A stretch of DNA of 64,000 bases from Bifidobacterium imperatoris (GTDB taxonomy: Bacteria > Actinomycetota > Actinomycetes > Actinomycetales > Bifidobacteriaceae), in NCBI RefSeq assembly GCF_002860405.1, contig NZ_NMWV01000010.1, positions 41,530-105,529 of the forward strand, given 5' to 3'. Of the stretch, positions 8,845 through 18,700 are shown in pieces. The position numbers and the translations under genes are program-made. Each line of letters begins with the position of its first letter. Within the stretch, counting starts at the first letter, position 1. The notes below the pieces were generated by a model. It was not told where the DNA came from. It did no database searches and saw only the letters and a list, made by a program, of their open reading frames with translations.

Positions 8845-10290
8845 TTACTTAGCACACGGCAGATCGCCGGACTTGATGAGCTTCTTGAATACGGCGTAAT
8901 CCTCATCGTTCTGCTCGGCATAACTGACGGCGAACGAGGCGATGGCCTGATCGAATTCGTCGGTGCCACCCATGTAATTGGCAATGGCAATGGAGTCACC
9001 GGTGCGGGCATGCGCATGAGCCAACGACCATGCGCACATGCGCGACAAATCACTCAAACCGGAAGCGTTGAGATTATCGATATCAATCGAACCCTTGCCA
9101 TTCCACAGTTGACGTACATAATAATCGCGTTTGCGACCATCCTCAGCCATGAAGCTGGACCAGCCCAGAAGCACATCGGCGGTGCTCTGAATCAGCTTCT
9201 GCCCCTGCACCACGCGCTCGCCATGCGTAGCATAACGAGAAGCGCCACAATAGTGCTCAAGTACGGAATAGGTGGCTTCTTTCATCTGCAGCATCATCGG
9301 GTCATCGATATCGCGGGCAATCCATACAGACGTCCATGCACGCTGGCCAACCGAACCGACGCCGACCACTTTGCGGGCGGAATCCTGATAACGCAAATGG
9401 TCGAACACCATGCGTCGATCGTCATACAAAGAATGACGATAGCTTTCCAGCAACGTATCGAGACGAGCCTGCAACGCTTCAGGATCGGCATAATCAGTGA
9501 GCTCGTTGATCGGCACTAATTCCGGAGGATCGGACTTGAAGCGCAGTTTGCCGCCTTCATAGCGGCACAGTTTCGCGGCGGCGGCATCGTTATCCTTCAG
9601 CAGGGCCTTCATCGCAGCCTGACGCAAGACAGGATTACGCTTGGAGCCACTGGTTTCAAAACGATCCAACGTCTCCTCAACATCCAAATGCTCATACCAG
9701 GCATCCAGATAATCCATTTCGGAGAACCATTTCATGCGCTCGCGGTAGGTACGCACACATTGCAATACCGCAGCACGGCGATCCTTGGTTTTGAGCTTAT
9801 TGGCACGTCCGCAAATCTCCACAGAAACAGCCAAACGCTTCAAATCCCATTCCCACGGGCCAATGGCGGTCTCATCGAAATCATTGATATCGAACACCAG
9901 TCGAGCGGAAGGGGAGCGGAAGATACCGAAGTTGCCAATATGCGCATCGCCCACGCACTGCACCGGAATACCTGTCACCGGAGTAGATGCCAAGTCATTA
10001 GTCATAATGAGTACGGTGCCACGGTAGAAGGTGAACGGGCTGACACTCATACGCTTATAACGCAGCGGAATCAACTCCGGCACACGGATTGCGGACTGCT
10101 CCTCCAAAAGACTGATGGCTTCACGTCGTCCCTCGCGAACCTGCCAGATGGCATGCGATTCAAGCGGTGCCTTGCTGCGAGCCTTAATACCGGCACGAGA
10201 ACGATCTCGTGGGTTGACGGCCTGCTGCCAGCTGGTCACATCAATGGGCGGATTGGCGGATGGTGTCAGATGGTCTTCGCTCATGGTCAT
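8845..10290 (-). CDS. DUF2252 family protein, aminoglycoside-phosphotransferase-like fold
   Basis: A 481-residue cytoplasmic protein. The segment GDAHIGNFG followed by FDINDFDE and WEWDLKRLAVS is typical of DUF2252 and resembles the catalytic loop (HGDxHxGN) and metal-binding DFD motif of APH-like kinases. This suggests a phosphotransferase of unknown substrate. The start is either the ATG at 10290 or the one at 10284 (MTMSEDH); neither has a clear ribosome site. It is divergent from the glutamine synthetase gene, with only 70 bases between them, so the two promoters must be close or overlap. Family known, function not known. Confidence 0.85.
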   Translation of the reverse strand: MTMSEDHLTPSANPPIDVTSWQQAVNPRDRSRAGIKARSKAPLESHAIWQVREGRREAISLLEEQSAIRVPELIPLRYKRMSVSPFTFYRGTVLIMTNDLASTPVTGIPVQCVGDAHIGNFGIFRSPSARLVFDINDFDETAIGPWEWDLKRLAVSVEICGRANKLKTKDRRAAVLQCVRTYRERMKWFSEMDYLDAWYEHLDVEETLDRFETSGSKRNPVLRQAAMKALLKDNDAAAAKLCRYEGGKLRFKSDPPELVPINELTDYADPEALQARLDTLLESYRHSLYDDRRMVFDHLRYQDSARKVVGVGSVGQRAWTSVWIARDIDDPMMLQMKEATYSVLEHYCGASRYATHGERVVQGQKLIQSTADVLLGWSSFMAEDGRKRDYYVRQLWNGKGSIDIDNLNASGLSDLSRMCAWSLAHAHARTGDSIAIANYMGGTDEFDQAIASFAVSYAEQNDEDYAVFKKLIKSGDLPCAK

Positions 10291-10360
10291 CTACTCTAGC
10301 GCTGAACGTATATGGGATGTTAACGCGACTCGTAACACGGGTATGGAACTATAGGCCGTT

Positions 10361-11698
10361 ATGGATAAACAGCAGGAGTTTGCACTGCGCACGGTCGAGG
10401 AACGCGACGTGCGCTTTATTCGTCTTTGGTTTACGGATGTGCTGGGAACACTGAAATCCGTGGCCATTGCTCCGGCCGAACTGGAAGCCGCATTTGAAGA
10501 GGGACTCGGCTTCGATGGTTCCGCTATCGAGGGCATGACTCGAATTTCCGAAGACGATATGATCGTTCAACCCGATCCATCCACCTTCCAGATCCTGCCG
10601 TGGCGTGGCGGCCCTCAGGGCACCGCGCGCATGTTCTGCGACATTCTGACTCCAGACGGTGAGCCGTCGCTCGGTGATCCGCGCCATGTGTTGAAGCGCG
10701 CGCTCGCCAAAGCCAAGGACAAGGGCTTCACGTTCTACGTGCACCCGGAAATTGAGTTCTATCTGTTCGAAAGCCAGGACGATTGGTCCAAGGCCCCGAC
10801 CCCGATCGACGAGGGCGGCTATTTCGATCATGTGCCGCGCAGCCCAGGCATGGACTTCCGCCGCGCCACCGTGAACATGCTTGAGCAGATGGGCATTTCG
10901 GTGGAGTACTCGCATCATGAGGCTGGCCCTGGCCAGAACGAGATCGATCTGCGTTACGCCGATGCATTGACCACGGCGGATAACATCATGACCTTCCGTA
11001 CGGTGGTCAAGGAGATTTCCCTGGAGCGTGGCATCCACGCCAGCTTCATGCCGAAACCTCTGGCCGATGCACCGGGCTCGGGCATGCACACGCATCTGAG
11101 CCTGTTCGAAGGTGACTCCAACGCGTTCTACGAGGCCGGCCAGGAATTCAACATGTCCTTGACCGCCCGACAGTTCGCGGCTGGCATTCTCTATCATGCT
11201 GCGGAAATCTGCGCCGTGACCGATCAGTATGTCAACTCGTACAAGCGTCTGTGGGGCGGCAACGAGGCGCCGAGCTACATTTGCTGGGGCCACAACAATC
11301 GTTCCGCACTGCTGCGTATCCCGCAATACAAGCCGGGCAAGGGCAACTCCGCGCGCATGGAGTTCCGTGCGCTCGATCCGGTGGCCAACCCGTATCTGGC
11401 TTACTCGGTGCTGCTGGCTGCAGGTCTCGACGGTATCGATAAGCAGATGCAGCTGGGCGAACCCACCAGCGATGACGTTTGGGAGCTCACCGATGGTGAA
11501 CGTCAGGCTATGGGTATCCAGCCGTTGCCTCGCTCGCTTGATGAAGCCCTGAAGATTATGGAGAAATCCGACTTCGTGGCAGGCGTACTCGGCGAACACG
11601 CGTTCGGCTACTTCCTGGACAACAAGCATCAGGAATGGGAGGAGTACAACCAGCAGGTGACTCCGTTCGAATTGAAGAAGTACCTGCCGAAGCTGTAA
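10361..11698 (+). CDS. glnA: Glutamine synthetase, GlnA2 type (GSI-alpha)
   Basis: A 445-residue type I glutamine synthetase that makes glutamine from glutamate, ammonia and ATP. Visible motifs are the N-terminal beta-grasp with FDGSSIEG-like FDGSAIEG, the VHPEIEFYLF metal-binding Glu, GPGQNEIDLRYADAL, the HTHLSLF segment and NRSALLRIP. The adenylylation loop of GSI-beta (NLYDLP) is absent near the end, and the opening (MDKQQEFALRTVEERDVRFIRLWF in approximate form) closely resembles the actinobacterial GlnA2. It is therefore probably not regulated by GlnE. It is single-gene, ended by the hairpin at 11722. Confidence 0.95.
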   Translation: MDKQQEFALRTVEERDVRFIRLWFTDVLGTLKSVAIAPAELEAAFEEGLGFDGSAIEGMTRISEDDMIVQPDPSTFQILPWRGGPQGTARMFCDILTPDGEPSLGDPRHVLKRALAKAKDKGFTFYVHPEIEFYLFESQDDWSKAPTPIDEGGYFDHVPRSPGMDFRRATVNMLEQMGISVEYSHHEAGPGQNEIDLRYADALTTADNIMTFRTVVKEISLERGIHASFMPKPLADAPGSGMHTHLSLFEGDSNAFYEAGQEFNMSLTARQFAAGILYHAAEICAVTDQYVNSYKRLWGGNEAPSYICWGHNNRSALLRIPQYKPGKGNSARMEFRALDPVANPYLAYSVLLAAGLDGIDKQMQLGEPTSDDVWELTDGERQAMGIQPLPRSLDEALKIMEKSDFVAGVLGEHAFGYFLDNKHQEWEEYNQQVTPFELKKYLPKL

Positions 11699-11721
11699 CC
11701 GCTAATTGACGCTCATGCTAA

Positions 11722-11755
11722 AGGTCCTTGAATCTCAAGATTCAAGGACCTTTTT
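11722..11755. terminator. Rho-independent terminator of the glutamine synthetase gene
   Basis: A stem of up to 14 bp (11722-11735 with 11738-11751) is followed by a T-run at 11751-11755. It lies 24 bases after the glutamine synthetase stop and just before the stop of the convergent membrane-protein gene at 11758; the flanking A residues allow use on both strands. Confidence 0.9.
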
Positions 11756-11757
11756 GA

Positions 11758-13209
11758 TTACTCCAGTTGGAATGTTTTGCTTTCGGGTTTGCCGTTGTCA
11801 TAGGGCGTGAATGTCACGGTAATGGGAGATGTCTCGTCCCGTAGCTCCACCGCGTATTGGACGGTGGCTTTCACCCCTGGTTGGCTGTTAAGTATATGGC
11901 CGTTATCCACGAACCCCTCAGGATTTGTGAGATAGTACGCGTTATCCAGCTTCACTCCATTTTGTGTAACGGATACGTCCCCAAAATAACTCAGCGAAGC
12001 ATTGTTGCCTGTGTCATTGATCCAGTCGATTGAAACAATGGCTGACGGATTATCCATTGCGTCTGCGGGGCCTCGTTGTGCGCCGGCGAGTGCATAGGAG
12101 AATTGGTCATATTCCGTTTTGCCGAGAGTCTTCATGTTTTTGCGGTCGCTCTCGGTTGCTTGTGGCACAGGAGCTAAGGTGCTGGTGTTCACCTGCGTCC
12201 AAGGACCATCACCAACGTCGCCGTTTGGTGTGAATGCGGACACAATCATAGGGCTTTCTCGGTACCAGGTGGATCGATCGCTTTGCACGTATATTGGTGA
12301 GGATTTATCGCGCAATGTAAATGCCAGTGTTGTATTGAATTCACTGCCTGGCTTGACTTCGGTTTGCGCGGATTCATAGCTGTACCCAGACACTTCAGTG
12401 CTTTTGGAGAAGGTGATTTCTCCGAGTTGCAAACCGTTCTGATATACCTCAGGATGAGTCAGTGTATCGAAGGTCAAGGCTTTTTTGCTGGTATTCGTCC
12501 AATTGAATGTCACGATAACCGTAGGCTGCCCAGTGAAATCATTTGGGCCGGATTTGGCGGAAGCAATGGTGAGCACGCCTTGGGGTTTACCTGAAACGTC
12601 AAGTACATCACTGGTTTTCTCAACGGTTTGATACGAACCGTCATCCGTGCTGTTGCTGCTATCGGTACCGTTGGCGTAATCATCATCGCTTGTATTGCCG
12701 GAGTTCTTGCCGGTGGCGGTGTGAGCACTGGAACTTGATGAATGCACAATGGAGCCAAGCCAATTATTGGCAGTGTTGAGAATTGGATCGGCGAGTCCCC
12801 AAAGCACGGCGAACACAATAATCATCCAGAAGAATGCGTGATGCTTCTTGCGTGGCTTGGCGACATTCTGCCGAGCGACTACTGGATTAGGGCGACGATT
12901 GCTGCCATGCCCGGAAGGGCTGGGATGTTGGGTTTGTGTATTGCGTTGCCTGTTTTGCTGACGATGGGATTGTGCGCGTTGCTGTGACGGCTTCTGCTGC
13001 CGCCCAGAAGTCTGTGAAGACTGTGCTTTTGCTGGCTTGCGGGAAGTGGCGGCCCATTCTTTGGCTCGTTGCTCTGCCGCTTCGTGCATCTGATGCTTGG
13101 TCTCTACGATTTCGGACAGATAATCAGCACGTTGTGACGGATCGATATAGGAGGGCAGCCCATCATCGAATGGGGAAACATAGTCATCATCGTGATTGAG
13201 TAGTCCCAT
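11758..13209 (-). CDS. Membrane-anchored protein with two DUF5067 domains
   Basis: A 483-residue protein. The N-terminal 120 residues are cytoplasmic and very rich in Gln, Arg and Ser (QSHRQQNRQRNTQTQ). One membrane segment follows (FFWMIIVFAVLWGLADPIL, about 125-145), then a Ser/Asp/Asn-rich linker and two similar extracellular beta-sandwich domains (about 200-325 and 345-483). Each has the DUF5067 pattern in which a conserved V-T-F-N-W-T-N-T or V-S-I-D-W-I-N-D strand precedes a QNG-V/L-x-L turn. The family occurs on the surface of Gram-positive bacteria with no known function. It is divergent from an MFS transporter gene. Confidence 0.8.
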   Translation of the reverse strand: MGLLNHDDDYVSPFDDGLPSYIDPSQRADYLSEIVETKHQMHEAAEQRAKEWAATSRKPAKAQSSQTSGRQQKPSQQRAQSHRQQNRQRNTQTQHPSPSGHGSNRRPNPVVARQNVAKPRKKHHAFFWMIIVFAVLWGLADPILNTANNWLGSIVHSSSSSAHTATGKNSGNTSDDDYANGTDSSNSTDDGSYQTVEKTSDVLDVSGKPQGVLTIASAKSGPNDFTGQPTVIVTFNWTNTSKKALTFDTLTHPEVYQNGLQLGEITFSKSTEVSGYSYESAQTEVKPGSEFNTTLAFTLRDKSSPIYVQSDRSTWYRESPMIVSAFTPNGDVGDGPWTQVNTSTLAPVPQATESDRKNMKTLGKTEYDQFSYALAGAQRGPADAMDNPSAIVSIDWINDTGNNASLSYFGDVSVTQNGVKLDNAYYLTNPEGFVDNGHILNSQPGVKATVQYAVELRDETSPITVTFTPYDNGKPESKTFQLE

Positions 13210-13370
13210 AGCATCCCCCTCGGTGCATCTCCAACTGTGTTCACCATTTTACGGTCAGCATTGCTGAAAACAAGGCATAAGGGTGGCTGACTTCCGCGTG
13301 TCTGATAAGCGAAGTTGTAGGGATAGACCAATACCATCAACTCGGACATAGAAATGCGGGGGAGATGGTA

Positions 13371-14633
13371 ATGGCTGAAAAGACTCACACGGAACAGCTT
13401 CAGCACAATGACAATCAAACTGACAATCCGGCTGAGAAAAAGGCTGGAGACCGTTTCTTCACCTTGCCGGTGAACATTCTGATTTTCGCCAGCTTTATGC
13501 TGGGTATGAGCGAGTTCGTGGTGGTCGGTATTCTCCCGGATATTGCCTCTGGGCTGAAGGTTTCCGAGGTTACCGTGGGCAATCTGGTGGCTATTTTTGC
13601 TTTCGTCTATGCGCCATGCACGCCACTGGGCTCCGCCATTTCCGGCCGATTCCCGCGTTTTGCAACGTATCTGACTTTGATGGGTGTGTTCCTGGCCGGC
13701 AATATTTTGTGCGCATTTGCTCCGAATTATCCGGTGCTGTTGATTGCACGACTGCTGATTGCTTCGGTTTCCGGAACTTTGGTGGCTATTTCGATGACGT
13801 TCGCTCCGGATGTGACCACGGACAAGTACCGTACGAAATTCATTGCCTGGGTGTTCTCCGGCTTCTCCATTGCGTCGGTGGTCGGCGTGCCGGTGGGCAC
13901 TTGGGTGGCGAACACGTTTGGTTGGCGTGTGACGTTCTACTTGATTTCAGTGCTGACGGTTGTGCTACTGGTATTGATGTTTGTGGTTCTGCCTCGCAAC
14001 AGCCATATTGTTAAGGTTGGATTCCTCTCCCAGTTCCGTCTGTTCTTCGACCGTCGTATTCATCTGGGCGTACTTACCGTGGTGTGTGGTGCCGCATCCA
14101 GCTACGTGTTCTACACCTATCTGACGCCGATTCTGCGCGATGAGGTAAAGATGCCTGAACAATACATCAGTCTGGGTCTTGTGGTGTATGGTGTGGCCTG
14201 CCTGTGGAGCAACCTGTATGCCGGCAAACTCGCCGAACATGGCAGGGGAGTGGAGCCGCTCTACCATCTGCGTTGGGTGTTCCTCGCTCATGCCGCACTA
14301 TTGGCCTCGCTGGCTTTGGCTCATGTAGTGTCGATTTACGGTGCGATGGTGCTTATCGTGCTCGGCATGTTCATGTACCTGTTCAATGCTTCTTCTCAGG
14401 TGCTGTATATGGATGTGGCCGCGCAATCCCATCCGGGTTCTATGAATTTGGCCGCATCGCTCAATTCCATGTCATTCAACATCGGCATCGCTATCGGTTC
14501 CGCGGTTGGTGGCGTTGCCAATGATTTCCTGGGATTGACTTGGCTTGGCCCGGTGGGTGCGATTTTTGCGCTGCTGGCTATGGTGATGTCGATGATGCTT
14601 GGCCCTTATGTAGGCAAGCATATCGAACGCTGA
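13371..14633 (+). CDS. MFS transporter, DHA1 (AraJ/Bcr-like) efflux type
   Basis: A 420-residue membrane protein with twelve predicted segments. The N-terminal half has the GISEFVVVGILPDIA-like motif (GMSEFVVVGILPDIASGL) that marks the AraJ / chloramphenicol-resistance branch of DHA1 exporters. I prefer the ATG at 13371 over the one at 13365, because GGGGGAG at 13358-13364 is six bases from the former and abuts the latter. The first 35 residues are a charged, Asn/Glu-rich cytoplasmic tail. The substrate (drug, sugar or amino acid efflux) cannot be told. No regulator is adjacent. Confidence 0.87.
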   Translation: MAEKTHTEQLQHNDNQTDNPAEKKAGDRFFTLPVNILIFASFMLGMSEFVVVGILPDIASGLKVSEVTVGNLVAIFAFVYAPCTPLGSAISGRFPRFATYLTLMGVFLAGNILCAFAPNYPVLLIARLLIASVSGTLVAISMTFAPDVTTDKYRTKFIAWVFSGFSIASVVGVPVGTWVANTFGWRVTFYLISVLTVVLLVLMFVVLPRNSHIVKVGFLSQFRLFFDRRIHLGVLTVVCGAASSYVFYTYLTPILRDEVKMPEQYISLGLVVYGVACLWSNLYAGKLAEHGRGVEPLYHLRWVFLAHAALLASLALAHVVSIYGAMVLIVLGMFMYLFNASSQVLYMDVAAQSHPGSMNLAASLNSMSFNIGIAIGSAVGGVANDFLGLTWLGPVGAIFALLAMVMSMMLGPYVGKHIER

Positions 14634-14641
14634 ATCAACTA

Positions 14642-15589
14642 TTAGCTGCGTGGGGAGCCGAACCAGCCTTCATAGATGATGGAGAAGTTGCGGTTGCCGT
14701 AGCTGGAGCAGGAGTTGCCTTCGCCCACGCCGGCAGCCAGTGCGGCTTCATTCGGCTGGTATGGCGTATAGATGTACAGCAAAGCGGTTGCCTTGTTCTT
14801 GATGTAGACGTTCGTACCGCCGCATGATGTGTCAGGATGATACTGCACATAGTTGAGCGCGTTCGCATGGTAGCCGTAACGATCCTCGTGCGCAGTGTAA
14901 TACTGGTAGCGTTTGGCGGCGCCATACACCTGTTTGAAGAAGCCGGCATATTCCGGGTCACAGTTCGCATCATCCGGGCAGCTTAATCCCATTGCTGCCT
15001 TGTATTGGAAATCGGTGATTTCAGTGGCGGTAACCAGATGCTGTTCTTTTTGCAGCACGGTGAGCAATACTTTTTGACTGATGCCGCATGCTTTGGCTGA
15101 TTTGGTAATGATGGCCGCCGCAGTCTCGCCTTTGGCGCCCTTATAGGCATCGCAATACTCGTCTGCAGGCTGATTCGTGGTGTCGAACGTTTTTGTTTTC
15201 AGACATTCGCTGCCGGAACAATTCGCTCCCTGCTCGTCAAGAAAAGCCTGCACTTCGGATTCGCTCATCGCATTGCCATTGAAGAACTGGCCATCCGAGA
15301 TAATATCGCCCGGATCAAAATCATATTCCTGCGTAAGCTGCAGCTGGCGAGTTTCAGCCTCCTTGACCTCAAGACGCCACTCAACGAAGCGCAAAGTACC
15401 CATAGCGAGCGCCATTGCGCAAACCACGGCAATGATGGTGAACACAACAGTCTTGATTTTCTTGCCAAGACTTGCATGCTTCCACCATTGCTTGAAGCTC
15501 AATGGCTTACGGCTCGCGGTTTTCTTTCCGCGAGCCTTGCCCTTGGTCTGTGTGCGCTTTGACTTGTTTGATTGTTTCGCCTGTGTCAT
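14642..15589 (-). CDS. Membrane-anchored extracellular protein with lysozyme-like pattern
   Basis: A 315-residue protein with a Lys/Arg/Ser/Thr-rich cytoplasmic start (1-45), one membrane helix (46-66) and an outer domain. The core ISQKVLLTVLQKEQHLV (around E182) followed by a DFQYKAAMGLSCPD segment and the end pattern YIKNKATALLYIYTPYQPN is shared by many actinobacterial proteins, some annotated as hemagglutinin. The spacing is like the catalytic-Glu helix of lysozyme or transglycosylase folds, so a muralytic role is possible; this is inference. Four or more cysteines (CSGSEC, CPDDANC, CGG, CSS) could form disulfides. It ends eight bases from the convergent MFS gene. Confidence 0.65.
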   Translation of the reverse strand: MTQAKQSNKSKRTQTKGKARGKKTASRKPLSFKQWWKHASLGKKIKTVVFTIIAVVCAMALAMGTLRFVEWRLEVKEAETRQLQLTQEYDFDPGDIISDGQFFNGNAMSESEVQAFLDEQGANCSGSECLKTKTFDTTNQPADEYCDAYKGAKGETAAAIITKSAKACGISQKVLLTVLQKEQHLVTATEITDFQYKAAMGLSCPDDANCDPEYAGFFKQVYGAAKRYQYYTAHEDRYGYHANALNYVQYHPDTSCGGTNVYIKNKATALLYIYTPYQPNEAALAAGVGEGNSCSSYGNRNFSIIYEGWFGSPRS

Positions 15590-15671
15590 CGCCCGCCATT
15601 GTAATAGCCAACATTAAGAGCCCATTACGCTCGCGGTGAATCCGTATTGGCTAAGTAGCAAATGGTGCGTA

Positions 15672-15758
15672 GCTGATGGGTTTGGCATGTGTATCTCGAC
15701 CGTAAGCTTGGCCGAACGGCCTTGAGTGTGTCGAGATACACATGCCAAACCCATCAGC
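15672..15758. repeat. 29-bp perfect inverted repeat (cruciform or terminator)
   Basis: Arms 15672-15700 and 15730-15758 are perfect 29-bp complements, separated by a 29-base loop that holds a small GGCC/GGCC pair. The element follows the hrpA stop (15771) on the minus strand and precedes nothing closer than the start of the gene at 15589. No T-run follows on either side. It may end hrpA transcription, but it is much longer than needed for that. Confidence 0.8.
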
Positions 15759-15770
15759 GTCAGTCAGTAA

Positions 15771-18700
15771 TCACGCCAGAACTTTTTTGATGCGGTTTAG
15801 GGATGCGGGACCGTGGGTGCCGAGCTCCTGGGCCCATAGACTCACATAGAACTCTTCGAGCATCCACCGAGCCTGCTCGGCCTGTTTCATCAGTGTTTCA
15901 TGCTTGGGTCCTGCCGGTTCCGCCTTGGCATGAGCCAAGGCCTTGTTCACCAACTGCTTGGCTTCATCGGCCTGCCATGCCCATTTGACGTCACGGTTCT
16001 TATCGCTTTTCGCCTTGGTAAGGCGCATCACATCGGCCTTGAGATATCGTGGCAGCGACTTCAAGGCTTCCGGCGGAGTGCGGCCAATGAATCCTGGGTA
16101 TACGAGCGTGGCGATATGGTCGCGAATGGATTGCAGCACGGACAGCATCGGCAAATCAGCCTTACCAGACGTGGCTTTATCCGCTTCGGCATACGCTTTG
16201 ATGATGTTGATCACGTCATGGGCTACCTGATAGACGGTATCCTCATAGACTTCGCGCACATCCAATACGGCGTTCGCGAGAGCCTCATCATCAGGCAACG
16301 TATCGACGCTGGGAAGCAGACGTTTGACGGTGGCCAGCTGCAGGTCGTCCACAAGTTCCTTAGTGGACTTATAAGGGGCTGCGGCCAACATTAATGCTTC
16401 CGTGCCAAGCCAGCGTGAAGAGACGCGTTCGGAGGGCAGACGCAGTGCATCCAATGCGCCATGCCAGAGCATGTCGGCGCGAGACTGCGTGGTGGCGCCG
16501 GCCTTGTGCAGCAAATTGGCTTGGCTCACCAGATTGCCTTGCTTGGCTGCCTGATCGGCTTGTTTCTTCACCATTTGGCGAGCTGAAGCCTCGGCTTGAG
16601 CCGCATACTTGCGCTGCAAATCCTTGAGGTTCTTGGCGCTGTCCAATACCTTGACCTGGCCGCGTACACGGCGACGCCCATGAGACTGTTTGGGTGCGGG
16701 CATCTGCTGTTCCACCGAGAACGTGACCTTGAGATACGGCTGCAGACGATCCATCAAATCCGGTCCCAATACTTCCGGATGAATCTGTGCACCCACGGTG
16801 GCGATGGCGGCCTTGGTAAATACGTGGGCCAGATCAGGCCAGCCGATTGTTTCGCCATCCTCGCTGGCCGGAGCGAGATTCGGCTTCTGCTGTGAACCGG
16901 AGCCAGGCAAATTAGGGTAGTGCTCATCAATCCATGCGCGAATCGCGTGAGCTGCATCAGGCGCTGGCACGAACTGCACGCGCAGCTGCTTGGGCAGTGC
17001 CTTGATCATCGCGAGAATCAGCTCATCCAACAGGCCAGGCACATTCCATGTGAACTGGGCTGGCGTGATGCGGGAGAGCGCTTTCAACGGCACATGTACG
17101 GTCACGCCATCCAGTGGATTGCTGGGGTCGTAAATATAGCTCAAACGCAAATCGATGGGTTGGCCGTCAGTGCCGATGGTGTGCCAATGATCGGGGTAGT
17201 CGTTGAGACTCACGGATTCGCTGGCCGACAGTCGTTCCACTTTGGCAGGGTCGAACGTGAGCAGCTCGGGCTGCTTATCGTGCTCGTCCTTCCACCATTT
17301 CGCCAAATCGGCCACTGACGTCACATCAGCGGGAATCACCGCATTGTAGAAGTCGAACAAATCCTCATCGGATACAGTGTTCGCCAACTGACGGGTACGG
17401 CTGGCATCCTCAGCGGCATCCTCAAGAATGTCACGGTTCGCGCCAACAAAATCGTCATAGCTGAAACGCTGCTGGATATCACCTTCCACCAAGCCTTGGC
17501 GCAGCAGAAAATCACGAGCCTCCAGCGGATTGATACGCCCCCATTGCACAGTGCGATCCTGCACAATCGGCAAACCATACAACAACACGCGTGCAGTGGC
17601 CACCGCCGAACCGCGTGAACCGGACCAATGCGGTTCCGCATACGTGGTGCGTGTCAACTGACCGGCCAACGGCTCCGCCCACGCCGGATCGATGGCCGCG
17701 GAATAACGAGCCCACAGACGGGAGGTTTCCACCAGTTCCGTGCTCATCACCCAAGACGGCGTCTTCTTAGCCACAGCAGAAGCAGGGAATAAGGCGAAAC
17801 GAGTACCTCGTGCACCCTGATAGTCATTTTTCGACTGCTTTTGCGCACGTTTCATTGCACGGGCACGAGCCGCACCGGTAAGACCGGCAAAATCGGAAGC
17901 CTTAGGGGCACGAATCACCTGCATGCCCATCATCGAAAGCAAGCCGGCCAGCATCGACTTATGAATACCGTCTGCATCCCAAGCGCAGCACAAGGAATGT
18001 GCCGGCTGCTGATTCAATGGCAGTTGGCGAATCTCCAAACCTGGGCGAGTGGAAGGCAAGGGATCGCCGACCTTGAACTTGAGCTCTTTGCACATTTGCC
18101 TTAACTGGGAAACCAAATCTTTCCACTGGCGCATTCGAAGCCAGCTGAAATACTCGGTTTTGCAGATGCGGCGCAGAGCATTATTGCTCGGATCGCCATC
18201 TGCTTGGAACACGCGGTCCCAAATGTTCAACGCGGTCAGAAAGTCCGAAGTCTCATCCGCATACCGGTTATGGATACGGTCGGCTTCCTCACGTTTATCA
18301 TCCGGGCGTTCACGCGGATCCTGCAAACTCAGGAAGGAGACCACAACCAGTACTTGAGCCAGAAGATTCGGAGAACCGGATTTCGCAGCCTCGATAACCA
18401 TGCGGCCCAGTCGCACATCAATCGGAATACGAGCCAACTGGCGGCCAATATGAGTGAGTGTCACCTCGCCGCGTTTGCGGCCAATCGCCTTCAACTCGGT
18501 CAGCTCATTGAAACCATCGGAGACTGCCTTCATATCCGGTGGGTCGATGAAACCAAATGTGGTCACATCTTCAGCCGTTCGCGCCACACCGACCGACAGC
18601 ATGTGCAATACCACTGCGCCAAGGGAAGTCCTCAGGATTTCCGGCTCGGTGAAGCGTGGACGGGTTTCATAATCCTCACGCGAATACAAACGGATGGCAA

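Noticed and set aside
10349..11629. 426-codon open frame on the minus strand
   Set aside because: It is antisense to the well-conserved glutamine synthetase gene.
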